In this document: one piece after another, positions 45,786 through 57,104 of the stretch
Position numbering within the stretch: the stretch's first letter is position 1
Layout of the letters: every line of letters starts with the position of its first letter
Origin: Setomelanomma holmii
Lineage: Eukaryota > Ascomycota > Dothideomycetes > Pleosporales > Phaeosphaeriaceae
Direction: 5' to 3'
Length of the DNA: 64,000 nucleotides
Assembly: GCA_010015745.1 (NCBI GenBank)
Contig: ML978277.1
Location: 14,176 to 78,175 of the forward strand
Position numbers and translations under genes: made by a program
Notes under the pieces: generated by a model
What the model was told of the DNA's origin: nothing
Databases searched by the model: none
Seen by the model: the letters and a program-made list of their open reading frames with translations, nothing else

Positions 45786-47191
45786 ACGTACTCCACAGGC
45801 GAATGGGCCACTGCGCCAAGCCCCCACCAAAATCTATTGTACCACACAGTAGAAACGCGATATCTCAACAACCTAACTAGCTACCAGCTTCAAAAGAGGC
45901 TTAATTGCAGCTTGCGCTTTAGGCTATCTAACAAGACGCAAATTTCTTTAAACGACGCACTGCTAACATCTTTGAGGTCTCTTGAACAACACTTAGCTAA
46001 CGACGCGCTAGAACTCCCTTTCAACGCAATTACCCGCCTACCTTAAGTAATCTTTGTCTAACTAAGGTAGACGTGATTGTTTAGCATATCCTTAACCTTA
46101 ACGCGCAAGGATTTCTGCTCTAGCTTAATGCTGTGAAGGATATAGCTAATCTACTGCGCAAGGAGCGTAGCAAACTGTCAGTAGGCGTTAACTAGGCTAG
46201 GACCTATTATAAAGGTTGACCTGAGCTCAAAGTCAAGTTTAATCGCAAGCACAACTACAAGAGAGTCCTCTGTGAGGATCCTGTGATTGTACGAGCCTGG
46301 TTTAAGCTTGTAGAGAACACAAAGGCTAAGCATAGTATCCTTAATAAGGATACCTACAACTTTGATAAGTCTGGCTTCATGATAGGCATGATATCAACTA
46401 AAGCAGTAGTTACAGGCTCTGAGCGTTGAGGACGGCTGAAGACAGTCTAGCAGGGTATTTGAGAGTGGAATACAGTGATCTAAGGCATCAACGCGACTAG
46501 GTGGGCGATCCCACCCTTCATCATCATCTAGGGCAAGAACCACCTCTCTGCCTGGTACCAGAAACCTGATCTACCTGGCGATTGGGTTATTGCAGTCTCT
46601 GAGAACAGCTAGACAAAAAATAAGCTTGGTCTGCAGTAGTTAAAGCACTTTAACGCTTATACAAAAAGACGTACTGTTAGCACAGTACGTTTGCTTATTA
46701 TTAACAGCTACAAGACCTACAACTCGCTTGATTTCTAGTAGTACTGCAAGGATAACAAGATTGTTACTCTCTGCATGCCTCCTTACTTGTCGCACCTTCT
46801 GCAGCCTCTTAACGTAGGTTGTTTCTCGCTATTAAAGAAGGCGTATAGCTGCCAAGCTAAGAACCTGATGCGCAGCAAGATTAACTACATCACCAAACTT
46901 GAGTTCTTGCTCTGCTTTGTTGCTGCTTTTAAGGACGCAATTACTAAAAGTAATATCTAAGGAGGCTTTTAAGGTGCTAGCTTAGTTCTACTTAACTTAG
47001 AGGCAGTGGTATTAAAGATGGATGTCTGCCTCTGTACGCCTACACCACCTACTATTAACAACGCTCCTTGGGAGTAAAAAACCCTAAGCAATACCCTAGA
47101 ATTTAGGTCGCAATCAAAGCTAATTTTGAGAGAGGATCTAGAGACATGCAGATAGCTCACCTACTTCGATCGTTGACTCTCTCAATCAGCT
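45786..47191 (+). mobile_element. pogo/Tan1-like transposon copy C (3'-truncated)
   Basis: Starts TA|ACGTACTCCACAGGCGAATG. The relic parallels copies A and B: LDLNAQGFLL (46085), NKDTYNFDKSGFMIGMIST (46345-46400), PPYLSHLLQPLNVGCFSLLKKAYS (46778-46850), AAFKDAITKSNI (46922-46960). It runs to CTCTCAATCAGCT and then meets TA|ACGTAAGAG, the start of another pogo-type end. The zinc-knuckle end is not found after it. Confidence 0.82.
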
Positions 47192-47193
47192 TA

Positions 47194-49140
47194 ACGTAAG
47201 AGTCAGTGAGTCGCTCTGATCAGCGACTCGCCCTGCCTGAACATTATAACACAAGACCTACACCAACTTTAACTTATAATAACTTAACCACTATAGCACG
47301 AGTTGAGAACGCAATTGAAGAATATAAATTGCAGGAACTAGGAGAACATCTCTTGTATACAAAAGTTGCAGAGAAGTACAACATACCATGATGCACGTTG
47401 GCGCGAAGATGCAAGGGCTCTCAGGTATTAATAGAGGCCTATAACCTCAATAAGCAGAAACTCAGCATACAATAAGAGCTAGAGTTTGTAGATTATATTA
47501 AAGAACTATCAAAAAGGAGCCTTCTACCTACAAGAGAGATAACGCAAAAATCTGCCTCTAAGGTCAGCAATTGTTACAATAGAAATGGCTAGGTTGGACA
47601 CTTTCTTAGAAGAAACAAACACTATCTTACCTTACGTTAGACTAAGGGAATAGATGCTGTACGCTACAAGGCAGACTTAGAGGCAAACTATAAGCTTTGC
47701 TTTGATCTCCTCTATTAATAGATAGAGGAATATAGCATAGAGCTGCAGCATACCTACAATATAGATGAGAAGGGCTTTATGGTTAGAGTTATTAGAAAGA
47801 GCAAAAGGATCTTCTTTAGTAAGGTGTCTTAGGAGTCAAAGGAGGCAAGGGCACCTATCTAAGATAGCTCTCGTGAGTAGATAACTCTCTTAGCAAGCGT
47901 TTGCGCAGGTAGAGAGCCTCTTCTGCTAGGCCTCATCTTCCAGGCTGAAAGAGGCAATATACGATTAACCCAGATAGAGGATATTAAGGTTAGAAAGCAC
48001 GACGTCTTTGTCACTTCATCACTCTCTATATAGACAAATAATGATATATGATTAGCATAGCTTGAGCAGGTCTTTGACTAGCATACAAAGAAGAAAGCGC
48101 GCTTAAGCTATTAGCTCATTATCCTTGATAGCTACAGGTCTTATTGTAACTATAGAATTTATCGAATATTGCGACAGTAACAAGATCCTCCTTGCTATCT
48201 TTCCCCTCTATTTAACTTACAGCCTTCAGCTGCTTAAATGTAGCCTGTTTTGCGCTACTTGCTAGGTTTTACACTGATGAGCTCACCACCCATACTTAAC
48301 GCAGCTAAGGCCTTCTGCTCATATCGGATAGGCGACCACTGAGAATACCTCTGATCTCGCTATTTTTGGTGCAGCTGCCTGCAAGTTAGACTCCTGTAGA
48401 GGTTGCTTATTCATCCGCTTAAGCTGCCTGACAATAAGCAGCTTCGTCAAGGTTTTGATATCATCGTCGCCACCTCTACCTATCTACAACTTGCGCGTTT
48501 TCTTATGCTCCTGTAGGTCCTTTGCCCTTATGATTGCAAGTCGTATATCGTCAGATAGCTTATTATACGTTGCCTTTCTTGCTATCAGCAGCTTCAGGTA
48601 TAAAGTGCTTCTCTATATCACCACTAAGGCAAGCCCTCCATCTAACGCGCAGTATAGGCTTGACCTCATCCGCTAGGGCTTGCGACGAGCGAGGCAGCCA
48701 TAGAGTGCCTTCTTGACGTCAGTACGCTGGCTCAACCTCATCCTCAACACCACCACCAGCGCCCTCAGCAGCAACCTCAAATTCATCCTCAGGCAGCAGA
48801 TCGCCATCTCCATCCTTAAAAGTATCCTCATCCTCGCTAACGATATCATCAGCTTGCGCAGGGGCAGCTGTTTAGGTGGCCTGCAGCTTAGGCTCAAACA
48901 ACAGGCTTTGACAATGCGCTGGGCCAGTCACTAGAGGCGACAGCAGCGCCTCACAACAGACACGTTTAGGCGTCAGATAGGTAGGATCTTGTCTAGTTGC
49001 CAGCACTCTACGCTTCTGAGAGGACGGATTAACGCCTTGATCAAATGGCTGCTTCAGCTTACGCTGGCGCTTAGGCGCTATCCTAACAATCGCTAGATTA
49101 GGCCTACAATAAGCTTAACACTAAGAAAACGCGATATATA
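47194..49140 (+). mobile_element. Second pogo-type element (copy D, different subfamily), degenerate
   Basis: Left end TA|ACGTAAGAGTCAGTGAGTCG. Translation fragments: AIEEYKLQELGEHLLYTKVA (47310-47370), an N-terminal DNA-binding region; YNIDEKGFMVRVIRKSKRIFF (47755-47815) with the first catalytic Asp; QLIILDSYRSY (48110-48140); HLTYSLQLLNVACFAPLARF (48208-48270) and ELTTHTQ. It differs clearly from copies A-C. From about 48430 to 49120 the minus strand reads DEDTFKDGDGDLLPEDEFEV and neighbouring acidic text, of unknown origin. The right end was not found. Confidence 0.65.
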
Positions 49141-50203
49141 AGCAATTTGGCGCACAGGAACAGCTTTAAGGGCTTTAAGAAGTGGGAAATGGCCTCTGCA
49201 TTGATTTACTAACAAATTACTATAGGAGGTGATGTTCTTAGGTACGACGCTAACTATATCTGGGTGGCAGCTGGTATTCGAAAATCGTAATAGTTAAAGC
49301 ATTTTGACGCGCATATAATGGCGCGCTAGGTAGAGAGGGTACCGGCTGCTCATTTTGGATAGCCATGAGAGCCATCTCAACCAGGATTTCAAGGACTACT
49401 GCCTTGAACACAAGATCCCTACTCTCTGCATGCTACCTTACTTATCGCATTTCCTCCAGCCTCTTGATGTAGTCTGCTTCTTGCTATTAAAGCGCAAGTA
49501 CTCCTAACGCATTTGAGACTTAGCACACTAACGCGTCTTCTACATTAACAAGGAAGGCTTTCTTCTAGCCTTCAAAGACGCGTTTTTTAACGTGTTTACT
49601 AAGGAGAACTGTCAAAAGGCCTTTAAAGCAGGAGGGCTAGTCCCTATCAACGCGCAGGTAGTGTTAGATCGCCTTGAAGTACGGCTGCGTACCCTACCAG
49701 CACCCCCACCACAGGAGACGCTATAGCAGTCAAAGACTCCAAGCAAAACCTACGAGTTTGGATCTTAATTAAGGCTAATGAGCAACTCTTTTACTTAATC
49801 GCCTGTTACAGCTCAGGCTGGCTTCTCTCAGCTTATGAAAGGTGGTGAATTAAGGCTGCACCAAAACGCGCTTTAAGCAGCCCGGATTTCTAAGCTTAAA
49901 GAGCAGTTAGCAGTAATAACTAAAAGAAAATCGCTTAAAAGGAAGCAGGTTCAGCAAGGTGGTACTATAGAGTATGGGACTGCAGCAGCGCAGGTAGCTG
50001 CTAAGGAGTATGTAGCGCCTCAGTGATTGAAGAAGACTCGTAGTAGCGGTGATCAAGAAAGAGCCCAACCAGCTCTACGGCGCTGTAGGAACTGTGGCGC
50101 AACTGGGCACAACGCGCGAACATGCAGGAAGGATACAGAGGTATCTTCTGCATCTGATACGAGCACGACGTACGCTGGCTCCTTGTTTGATAGCAGCGAA
50201 AAT
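49141..50203 (+). mobile_element. pogo-type element C-terminal part (copy E) with CCHC zinc knuckle
   Basis: Reads LILDSHESHLNQDFKDYC and LCMLPYLSHFLQPLDVVCF (second and third catalytic regions, 49350-49475), FKDAFFNVFTKENCQKAFKA, and at the C-terminus CRNCGATGHNARTC (50089-50130), a CCHC knuckle, followed by KDTEVSSASDTSTTYAGSLF. It is a third subfamily. It is cut at 50203 by the Copia 3' LTR. Confidence 0.75.
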
Positions 50204-50469
50204 TGATGGAATAAACGAAAGTAGTGACCATGTATATATTTTTTGAGGTACTTGTCTAGGAGTTATTGAAGCGCGGTGAGTGTATCGAGATAGAAACAGG
50301 CTCGATAGCCGAGGACAGGAACAACTATCGAACACACCCCCTCATTGAGAGATGCGAACTTTTTAGAGAACAAAATCGCTGCTAAACGTGCGCTAAACAG
50401 AGAAATTAGCAAGGTAGAAGAAAATAGTACAGGGGTATAATGCGTAGAACGTAGGGGTATTGAGCGACT

Positions 50470-51833
50470 ACTTGTCGTTGCGGAGGAGAGGTTGGCGGAG
50501 TCCAACTTGAGCCACCCAGGCTGCGTGCTTGAGCTTATTGAGTGGCTTAGTAAGACCGTCAGCGGCCATCTCAGCAGTAGGAACGTATTGGAGATCAATT
50601 TTGCCGTCCTTGACCTGGTCCTTGATGTAGTAGTAGTAAATACCAACGTGCTTTGTACGCTCATGATGACCTTCGGAGGAGACAAGCTGTATAGAAGGTT
50701 GATTGTCGCCAAAGAGCTTGAGCGGGGTGATGTCTGCGCCTAATTAATTAAGCTGCCGGAGCAGCCGAACAAGCCAGGTGGCTTCCTTGGAGCAGAACGT
50801 GAGGCCAACGTACTCTGCATCTGTAGTCGAGGTGGTAACGAGACGCTGCTTGCTAGACTTGTGGCAGATAGTGCTGCCAGCAAACTTGAAGAGGTAAACA
50901 GAGGTAGACTTACGATCCGCCGCGTCATCAAACGAGGCGTCGCTGTACGCGTGGAGTCCGAGGTCCTGGTCGTGAGTAGGTGACGTAGGAGGTGAGGCCT
51001 TCGAGTAGATGTCGAGCGTAAGCCCAGCAGCAGCGTTAGCCGGGGCTTCCAAGCGCATGACGAGGACCTTGTACGTGTACAGGTAGTCGATTATCTGCAG
51101 CGCGTAGTCGTAGTGATTGTCTGTTGGGTTGGCCATGGCTCAAGCCAGGTAACCAACATGAATTGCGACGTCGACGCGCAGCTGTGAGGCAGGATAGAGT
51201 AGGCGGCCGATAACTGACTGGTAACGATGTAGGGCTTGGTCCTCACAGACGTCATCAGAGCGGCGGAGCTTCAGCTTCAACGCCTTGACGTCCATGGGAT
51301 TGTGTCGTGTAACGTGGCCGCGGTGGTAGTCCTTAGCAAGCTTGTCAATATATGACTCCATGCTCAGCTCAATGGCGCGGTTAGGGCGATCTCGGCGTAT
51401 GCGGATGCCCAGGTAATGGGAGATGGGGCCTAGGTTGCAGCATTTGTACTTGTCAAAGACGAGAGCTTTGAGAGCAGCCATCTCAGGCTTAGTGCGAGTG
51501 ATAAATACCAGGTCGTCGACGTAGGCGAGGATGATCGTGCCAGTGATCTTGTTGGCGAAGACGCACAGGTCAGCTTCGATAAAGTGGAAACTGATAGAGG
51601 CGAGAAAGCGAGCTAGCTCCTCATACCAAAGACGGGGCGAGCGACAGAGGCTGGACAGAGCCTTATTGAGTCGCGCGCAACGACCGTCAGGTAGGCGAAT
51701 GTATATAATCTCATCATGATCGAGCTTGCCGTTGAGAAAGGCGGTGACTACGTCAGCCTGGTCGCACTCTAAGTCCAGCGCCCCAACGAGGGCGAGCAAG
51801 GTCTTGAGAGTAGTAGAGCGAGCAACAGCAGCA
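50470..51833 (-). pseudogene. Copia reverse transcriptase and RNase H region
   Basis: Open from the RT text ARSTTLKTLLALVGALDLE, QADVVTAFLNGKLDHDE and the catalytic IILAYVDDLVFI to HVGYLA (51140), then NPTDNHYDYALQIIDYLYTY and RNase H with LHAYSDASFDDAADRKSTSV, LVTTSTTDAEYVGL and KEATWLVRLLRQL, ending TKPLNKLKHAAWV (about 50520). Only two stops (51142 and 50744 region) break it. The block upstream of ARSTTL continues beyond the mariner insertion at 53186. Confidence 0.85.
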
Positions 51834-51835
51834 TA

Positions 51836-53185
51836 CAGTACTAATTCAAAGGTTTCCGCCGCGAACGCTTGGACCACCTCACTGAGCATACGCACCCACA
51901 TCACAACCAGGGCAATAGAACAGCCACAATACTATATATTTCGGGATTTTCTGTGTGAACAAGCTCGTCATGTGATCAATACTTCGTTTGCCAGCCTTGC
52001 GCACGTCTGCAGGCCTCCATACGTCTCGGCATACTCATGATGAGCTTGTAAATAAGCTTAGAGAGGATGGCGCGCCAGCACTCTTTTAGAGCCTCACAAA
52101 AACCATCCCACTCCTCTTCAGCCACGTGTAATTGTTGTATTGTGGGTAGTACTTATACATGCGCTTCTTGAGATGCCACCAGAGGTACTCAATTGGGTTA
52201 AGATCTGGTGAATAAGGTGGCCATACAACTAAGTTGATGTAGTGGTCTCGGAGGAATCTCTTGCTTGCTCCTGACGTGTGTCTGCCAGCGTTATCCTGCA
52301 TAAAGAGCTGCGAACGCCTGTAATTTGGGAGGAGGCCTTTATTCAAGGCGTCCATGTAACTTTGGCTAGAGTAGCCTTGTTTTTTGGCACTAGGATCGCG
52401 GTCCATGATGACCAAATTTGACCTCTGAGGGCGGCCACGTTCGTCGAGCCACACTGAAGCCCATACCATCTGGGCAGGGTTACGGCTGGTACCAATCGTA
52501 GTAATCATCTGTCTTCCATTTCTCCCAAGGACGTCGAAAGCACCACTCAGTATTATGGCCTGCGCCCTTCTGAATTGAGCACTCATCTAAGAACTTAAAG
52601 ATGCGCTAACTCCATCTGAAGTGCCTGTACTCTCAGCAGAACTGCAGACGCTTTATGGCATGGCCTTTGTTGAGTTTTGGACGTACTTTACACCTGTAAT
52701 TAGTGAGGCTTTGTCTCTTAAGAGCACGGCACAATGTGCTGCGACTAGGTGGCTTCAAAGGGGTGCCCTTATAGTTCACAAAGACGCTCTCCTCAGCGAG
52801 CTTTGAGTACTCGATCTTAGGGGCAGCACGTACTTTTCTGTACACGATCTTCTTCTACGCGAGCGATAGTATAGGTGGCCTGCCGCTGCGAGGCTTGTCT
52901 TCGGTGCTGCCGGTGAGGAGGTGTTTTTTCCCAAGATCCCGAATGGCGCATTCCGACCTCCTAATGTGGCTTGACACTTCCTTGACTGTACAGCCACCCT
53001 GCAGCATCCCAATGATATTATCTCTGGTTGCGCAATCCGTATTTGGAAGTCTGCGCACATTTTGATCTAACTCTCGTCTAAATCAGCGTGGTGTAGCTAT
53101 AGTTATGGTGGTTTAAAAAATAGAGCGCGTTGTGGTGTTGGAAGGCGCGTCGGCTAGCGCGGAAGAAACTTTTGACGCGTGACTG
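51836..53185 (-). mobile_element. Tc1-mariner transposon, 1350 bp, inserted in Copia RT at TA
   Basis: Both ends begin CAGT after a TA (51834-51835; 53186-53187) with imperfect inverted repeats sharing TCAAARGTTTC and CCGCG in the first 40 bp. The transposase is on the minus strand. Removing the element and one TA gives the Copia frame RETYAAVARSTTL exactly, so the boundaries are confirmed by coding continuity. Confidence 0.92.
52086..53060 (-). pseudogene. Tc1-type (DD34E) transposase, broken
   Basis: N-terminal helix-turn-helix (RDNIIGMLQGGCTVKEVSSHI, 53015-52955; KPRSGRPPILS), a middle segment (52845-52633, YSKLAEESVFVNYKGTPLKP), and a DDE_3 catalytic part: LDECSI (about 52590), LFMQDNAGRHTSG (52310-52275) and YSPDLNPIEYLWW (52218-52180). 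The last two acidic residues are 34 residues apart, as in Tc1 elements. Stops and shifts at about 52855, 52630 and 52600 inactivate it. Confidence 0.87.
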
Positions 53186-53290
53186 TAAGTCTCACGCCAG
53201 AAGTCGGTATTCTGGCGGTTACGCGCAGACGACAAGCCGCGCCTTAAAGCATACCAGCTTGCCAGTGTTGTCAAGTTTGTACTTGTACAC

Positions 53291-55332
53291 TCACTTAGTG
53301 GGTAGAGCGAAGGCGCTCTTAGGAAGGTGAACAACAATAATCCAGGTGCCATTCTCATTGTGTGAGAAATACTCCTCGCCTTCAGCCTTGAGCCACTCTT
53401 TTATAAACTTGTGGTAGCGGGCTTGTTTGCTATTAGCTAGCTTAGGCGGCAGCAGATCGTTGTTGTATGTAGTCAGCGCGGCAAGCATAGCTGCGGCGAA
53501 GGCTCGCGCGACTTTGACAGGTAGCTTGTAGTTATGTATTGCGATTGCGGTAGCGAGAGTAGCTTTGCGAGCGGACATGCTCTTGGCTTTCTTTGCAGTC
53601 GGCTTGCGCGTGCGCTTTATAGTATTATCGAGGATATTGCGTGACTTCATGTCAGCTGAGATCTCAGTATGGCGCGGCGCCTCAGGTACAGTAGGGGGAG
53701 TAGAGTTGTTGAGTATGGTACTGTCGTCGACGCGTAGGCCATCGAAGTCGTGGCCAAGACCCTGCTCAGGCAGAGTGAAGTCGTCGTCGAAGGGTGCAGT
53801 GGAGCCGGCGTCGTTGTCGTCCTTGTAGACGTCCTCTATACTCAGCTGCGGAGGCGGTGAGCAAGGAGGAGAGTACTGAAGTAGTGGTGGTAGCGCCGTA
53901 GCGTGCTCAACTGAAGCGTCAAGCAGAGGAGCGGAGGCAAAGGTGACGCTGCTCGTGCGCACCTTCTTCTGAGTCTCCAGGTTCCATATAAGGTAGATGC
54001 AAGATCCCTTGCGGCCGATAAAGTACATCTTGAAAGCGCGCGGGGCAAACTTCTCGCCCTGTACGCGGCGCTCCTTAGGTATATAGACCCAGCCAGGCTC
54101 GCCGAACTTGCGGAAGGAGCATAAGTTAGGCACCGGGTTAGCGGCGCCCATGTGCTCGAGGAGCATCTGCTGCAGCGCCTTACTGTCAGGGACTGCTGTT
54201 GTAGGGTAGTGGTTAAGCAACTTCACTGCATACTTTGCTGCACATAGCCAAAGTTTTGCAGGGAGGTGGCAAGCGGCGATCATCACAAGACAGACGCGTG
54301 CACCTGTGACACGGTTGCTTGACTCAGCGACACCGTTTTGGTAGTGTGCGTACGGGGTCAAGGGCTCAAAGCAAGTGCCCTTGCTAGCTAGCTTGTCGTT
54401 GGTATTTTTGTTAATAAGGACGAGATCGTTGTCAGTATGGACGAGGGCTACAACGACGCCGTACTGAGTTTTGACGTTGACTGCGTAGTCAATGAGCGAT
54501 CGCCCGAAGGTCTCCTTAGTGGGAGAGAGATCGATAGTACGGTAGCGCATGAGATCCTCAGTGTACAGGCTCCACTAGCGCTCACCGTTCAGGACAGGCG
54601 GTGAGATGGGGCCTACGAGGTCGACATGTACGCGTTGAAATGGACGGGTAGCTCGATTAGGGATCACGCGGGAGACTTGCTGTCGTGAGTTGCTGATCAT
54701 ACAGACCTCGCAGAAGAAGCGGGAGGTGTCAGTCAGCTCCAGGCCAGTCGTGCTCTAAACGAGCTTGCGCAATTGCGCGACGTCAGCGTGTCTAAAGGTC
54801 TCGTGGAGCTCCTTGAGAGCCACTTTTTAAGAGGGCGGCGCGTGCGACAAGTTATGGTAGGGGGCGTAGACGCGCTCGTCCCATCCATGATAGAAGTAGC
54901 CCTTGGCTCGGATCTTCGAGTGGGCGATGCATGAGAGGAACATCTCAGGAGCGTACAGGACGGCAGTAAGCGTGAGGGTATCGATTGCGCCGTCTCCGCA
55001 GAGTACGGCAAGCTTGATGGTACCAGTGGTTTTAACCTCAACTTTGCCACCGCCTGTCTCAATAACTGTTCGGCGATGGGGAGGGTCGAAGCTGATGAAG
55101 CGATCGTGGTTGTTGCAGATGTGATCTGAGGCGCCAGTGTCGAGGATAGTACGGTCCTTGTAGTCAGAACGGCCTGCGAGGCGCTTGGCCTGCTCTGAGA
55201 TCTCCGCGATCTGCTCGTTCTCCTCGTCGCCGTGTTCTGCTGCTAGGCATGTCATGATGAAGGCGCTGCCCCAAGTGGGAGCGTTGCCGCAAGGAGGAGG
55301 CGGCGGCTCATCAATAGAGACGGCCGCGGCGT
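53291..55332 (-). pseudogene. Copia protease and integrase region
   Basis: The frame 55435-54827 carries the aspartic protease: TILDTGASDHICNNHDRF, with GTIKLAVL after it. The frame ending at 53291 carries the integrase: MRYRTIDLSPTKETFGRSL, VALVHTDNDLVLINK (catalytic Asp), PYAHYQNGVAESSNRVTG (catalytic Glu), then the GKY/GPSC-like C-terminal region and a long variable linker to RT. Frame breaks occur near 55380, 54830 and 54580. The linker ends in ENGTWIIVVHLP, the start of RT. Confidence 0.82.
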
Positions 55333-55370
55333 TGGTATGGAGACTGCATACGGTTGGCGACGTTGGCGTC

Positions 55371-56419
55371 CTACTTTGCCTTGATGTGAGGCGGGATAAG
55401 GTGGGGATAGGCCTTCCAGCACATGGCTGTGCCACCAGCGTGTTCTTTGTTGCAGTGGGTACAATGGGCGATCGGCTGGCAAGGTGTGCGCTCCCTAGAC
55501 GTTGCTATAGATCGTGTAGTAGTTGTAGTAGTTGCGACAGGAGTGGAGGCGTTGCCTTGCTGGCCACCCCCTTGTCCTTGACTACCTCCGCCACGACCAC
55601 GGCCACGGCCGCTGCCGCCGCTGCCTCGGTTGTTGTTGCCAGCTTGCTGCCTGTTGCTAGCAAAGGACGCGGCTTTTACCAGGTCGTCGCGTTGAGCTTC
55701 ATCATTGAGCTCGTGGATGACAGAGTCGAGTGTGAGATTGCGATTTGAACGTAGGTCGCAGCGTACAACACGCGCGTACTTAGGGTAGACATCTTCAATT
55801 GCGAGGATAAACTGGTAGAGCACCCCCTTGTCAGGGAGCGTGAGCTTCATTTCCTTCAACGGTCAAGAAAAGAGCGGAACTTGTTAATAAATTTGAGGGT
55901 GTTAGGCTGATCAGCGCAGCGGAGTTTAAAGAAATCCGCCTAGGCGCTGCTTTCCTCATTGAGGCCCTCCTCCTCCAAGCGACGGAGCACTTCCTCCTAT
56001 CGTTTGTTAGCACTTGCCAGGCCCTGCACTGCCTGCCATATGTCTGGCAGCAGCGTCTGCAGCAGGGCTATGTCAAGGGATGCGGCCATCTTCTTCCAAG
56101 CCTTGAGCGTGGTCAACATTTGGTTGGCCTTTTCAATAATAGGCTTGTTGATGCCCTCCTTGCTTTCGTTGTAGACCTTGATATCATTCATCTTCTTGTT
56201 ATGCTCGTCGCTGCCGAGGATAATCGTAGTAATGTCGATCTCTTCTGTGTCGGGGACAAGGCCGTTGTAGTAGGGTATAGGAGGCACAGGTAGGCTGCCG
56301 TCGAGGATGTCCTCTGCGTCTAGCATGCAAGCATAGATCTCTATTGCAGCCTTCCATTTCTTGAAGTTGCTGCTGTCAGAGGACAGCTTCGGGATCTGAG
56401 CTGCGTCGGAGGTGCCCAT
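55371..56419 (-). pseudogene. Copia gag region
   Basis: Starts MGTSDAAQIPKLSSDSSNFK (56419), a typical Copia gag opening (UBN2-like: YACMLDAEDILDG). After a stop following ASANKR the frame resumes at EEVLRRLEEEGLNEESS and continues from 55859 (NEMKLTLPDKGVLYQFILAI), ending with an RGRGRGGG-rich segment and CTHCNKEHAGGTAMCWKAYP, a CCHC-like knuckle that binds RNA. The capsid-forming part is mostly open. Confidence 0.8.
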
Positions 56420-56642
56420 AGTAGCGGGTACAGGGTACAGGTTATAGGCGCTTGTGACATCACAATCCGCGGCTCGTCTAGCTGAGGACAGGTAAGCAGT
56501 GGGTATACGACATGTAGGTGCTGTAAAGGGTAAGGTGTCAGGCCGTAAAGGGTAATCGACAGCGGGTAGCGTGGGTAAAATTCGAACATTAGGTTAATCC
56601 AGCTGACCTTGAGCTTCCAGTACAGGCGAAAGCTACAAAGGT

Positions 56643-56660
56643 TAATCCGGGCTCATAACC
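56643..56660 (-). other. Copia primer-binding site matching the initiator tRNA-Met anticodon arm
   Basis: Directly inside the 5' LTR the plus strand reads CCGGGCTCATAACC. GGGCTCATAACC is the anticodon stem-loop of fungal initiator tRNA-Met (CAT anticodon). Drosophila copia and yeast Ty5 prime reverse transcription with this half-tRNA. The minus strand is therefore the PBS. Confidence 0.75.
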
Positions 56661-56714
56661 TGATAGAACAAACGAAAGTAGTGACCATGTATATGTTTTT
56701 TGAGGTGCTTGTCT

Positions 56715-57104
56715 TGTAAGCCAAAAAGCGACATTGATATTCTGGAGATGAATAAACTTGTATATGTAGTTGCTTACACACCTCCCTTAGCTTCTGGAGA
56801 TAGAAGCTAAAGGTAGCTTTCAGCTGAAAATAGCCAGTGCCCTGTGTATGTTTTGTGCGAGCTGTTTATCTGGACTTATTTAAATAGTCATTTTTGTTAC
56901 CAAGGCAGGACTTGTGAAGAGGCTGGTAGTGCGTCACCATGTTCAAATGCATGGATTGTTCGCTTAGGGTGCCCCACCCTGGATTTTGTCCATGCCAAGG
57001 CGGCTTATGATTTTTGAGACGGAAAACCCGGGCTCATAACTGTAAGCCAAAAAGCGACGTTGATATTCTGGAGATGAATAAACTTGTATATGTAGTTGCT
57101 TACA
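56715..57104 (-). mobile_element. TRIM-like mini-retrotransposon: two 64-bp LTRs around 262 bp
   Basis: The direct repeats 56715-56778 and 57041-57104 are identical except for one base; each starts TGTAAGCCAAAAAGCG and ends GTTGCTTACA. The inner sequence next to the right copy is CCCGGGCTCATAAC, the initiator-tRNA anticodon arm (PBS on minus). Next to the left copy is CACCTCCCTTAG, on minus a purine tract (CTAAGGGAGGTG). There is no coding capacity. Flanks are TGTCT and TAGAG, so no target duplication survives. Confidence 0.8.

Larger units (their letters stand above)
50204..56714 (-). mobile_element. Ty1/Copia retrotransposon, nearly full length, split by a Tc1-mariner element
   Basis: 3' LTR 50204-50334 (131 bp; minus reading TGTTCGATAG...TTCCATCA), preceded on the minus strand by a purine tract AATGAGGGGG; the 5' LTR is reduced to 54 bp (56661-56714). 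Order is Ty1/Copia: gag, protease, integrase, RT, RNase H. The primer-binding site abuts the 5' LTR. The element lies directly after pogo copy E at its 3' end. Confidence 0.88.

Noticed and set aside
53130..56174. Plus-strand ORFs opposite the Copia element
   Set aside because: They are shadows of the minus-strand gag, protease and integrase coding sequence.
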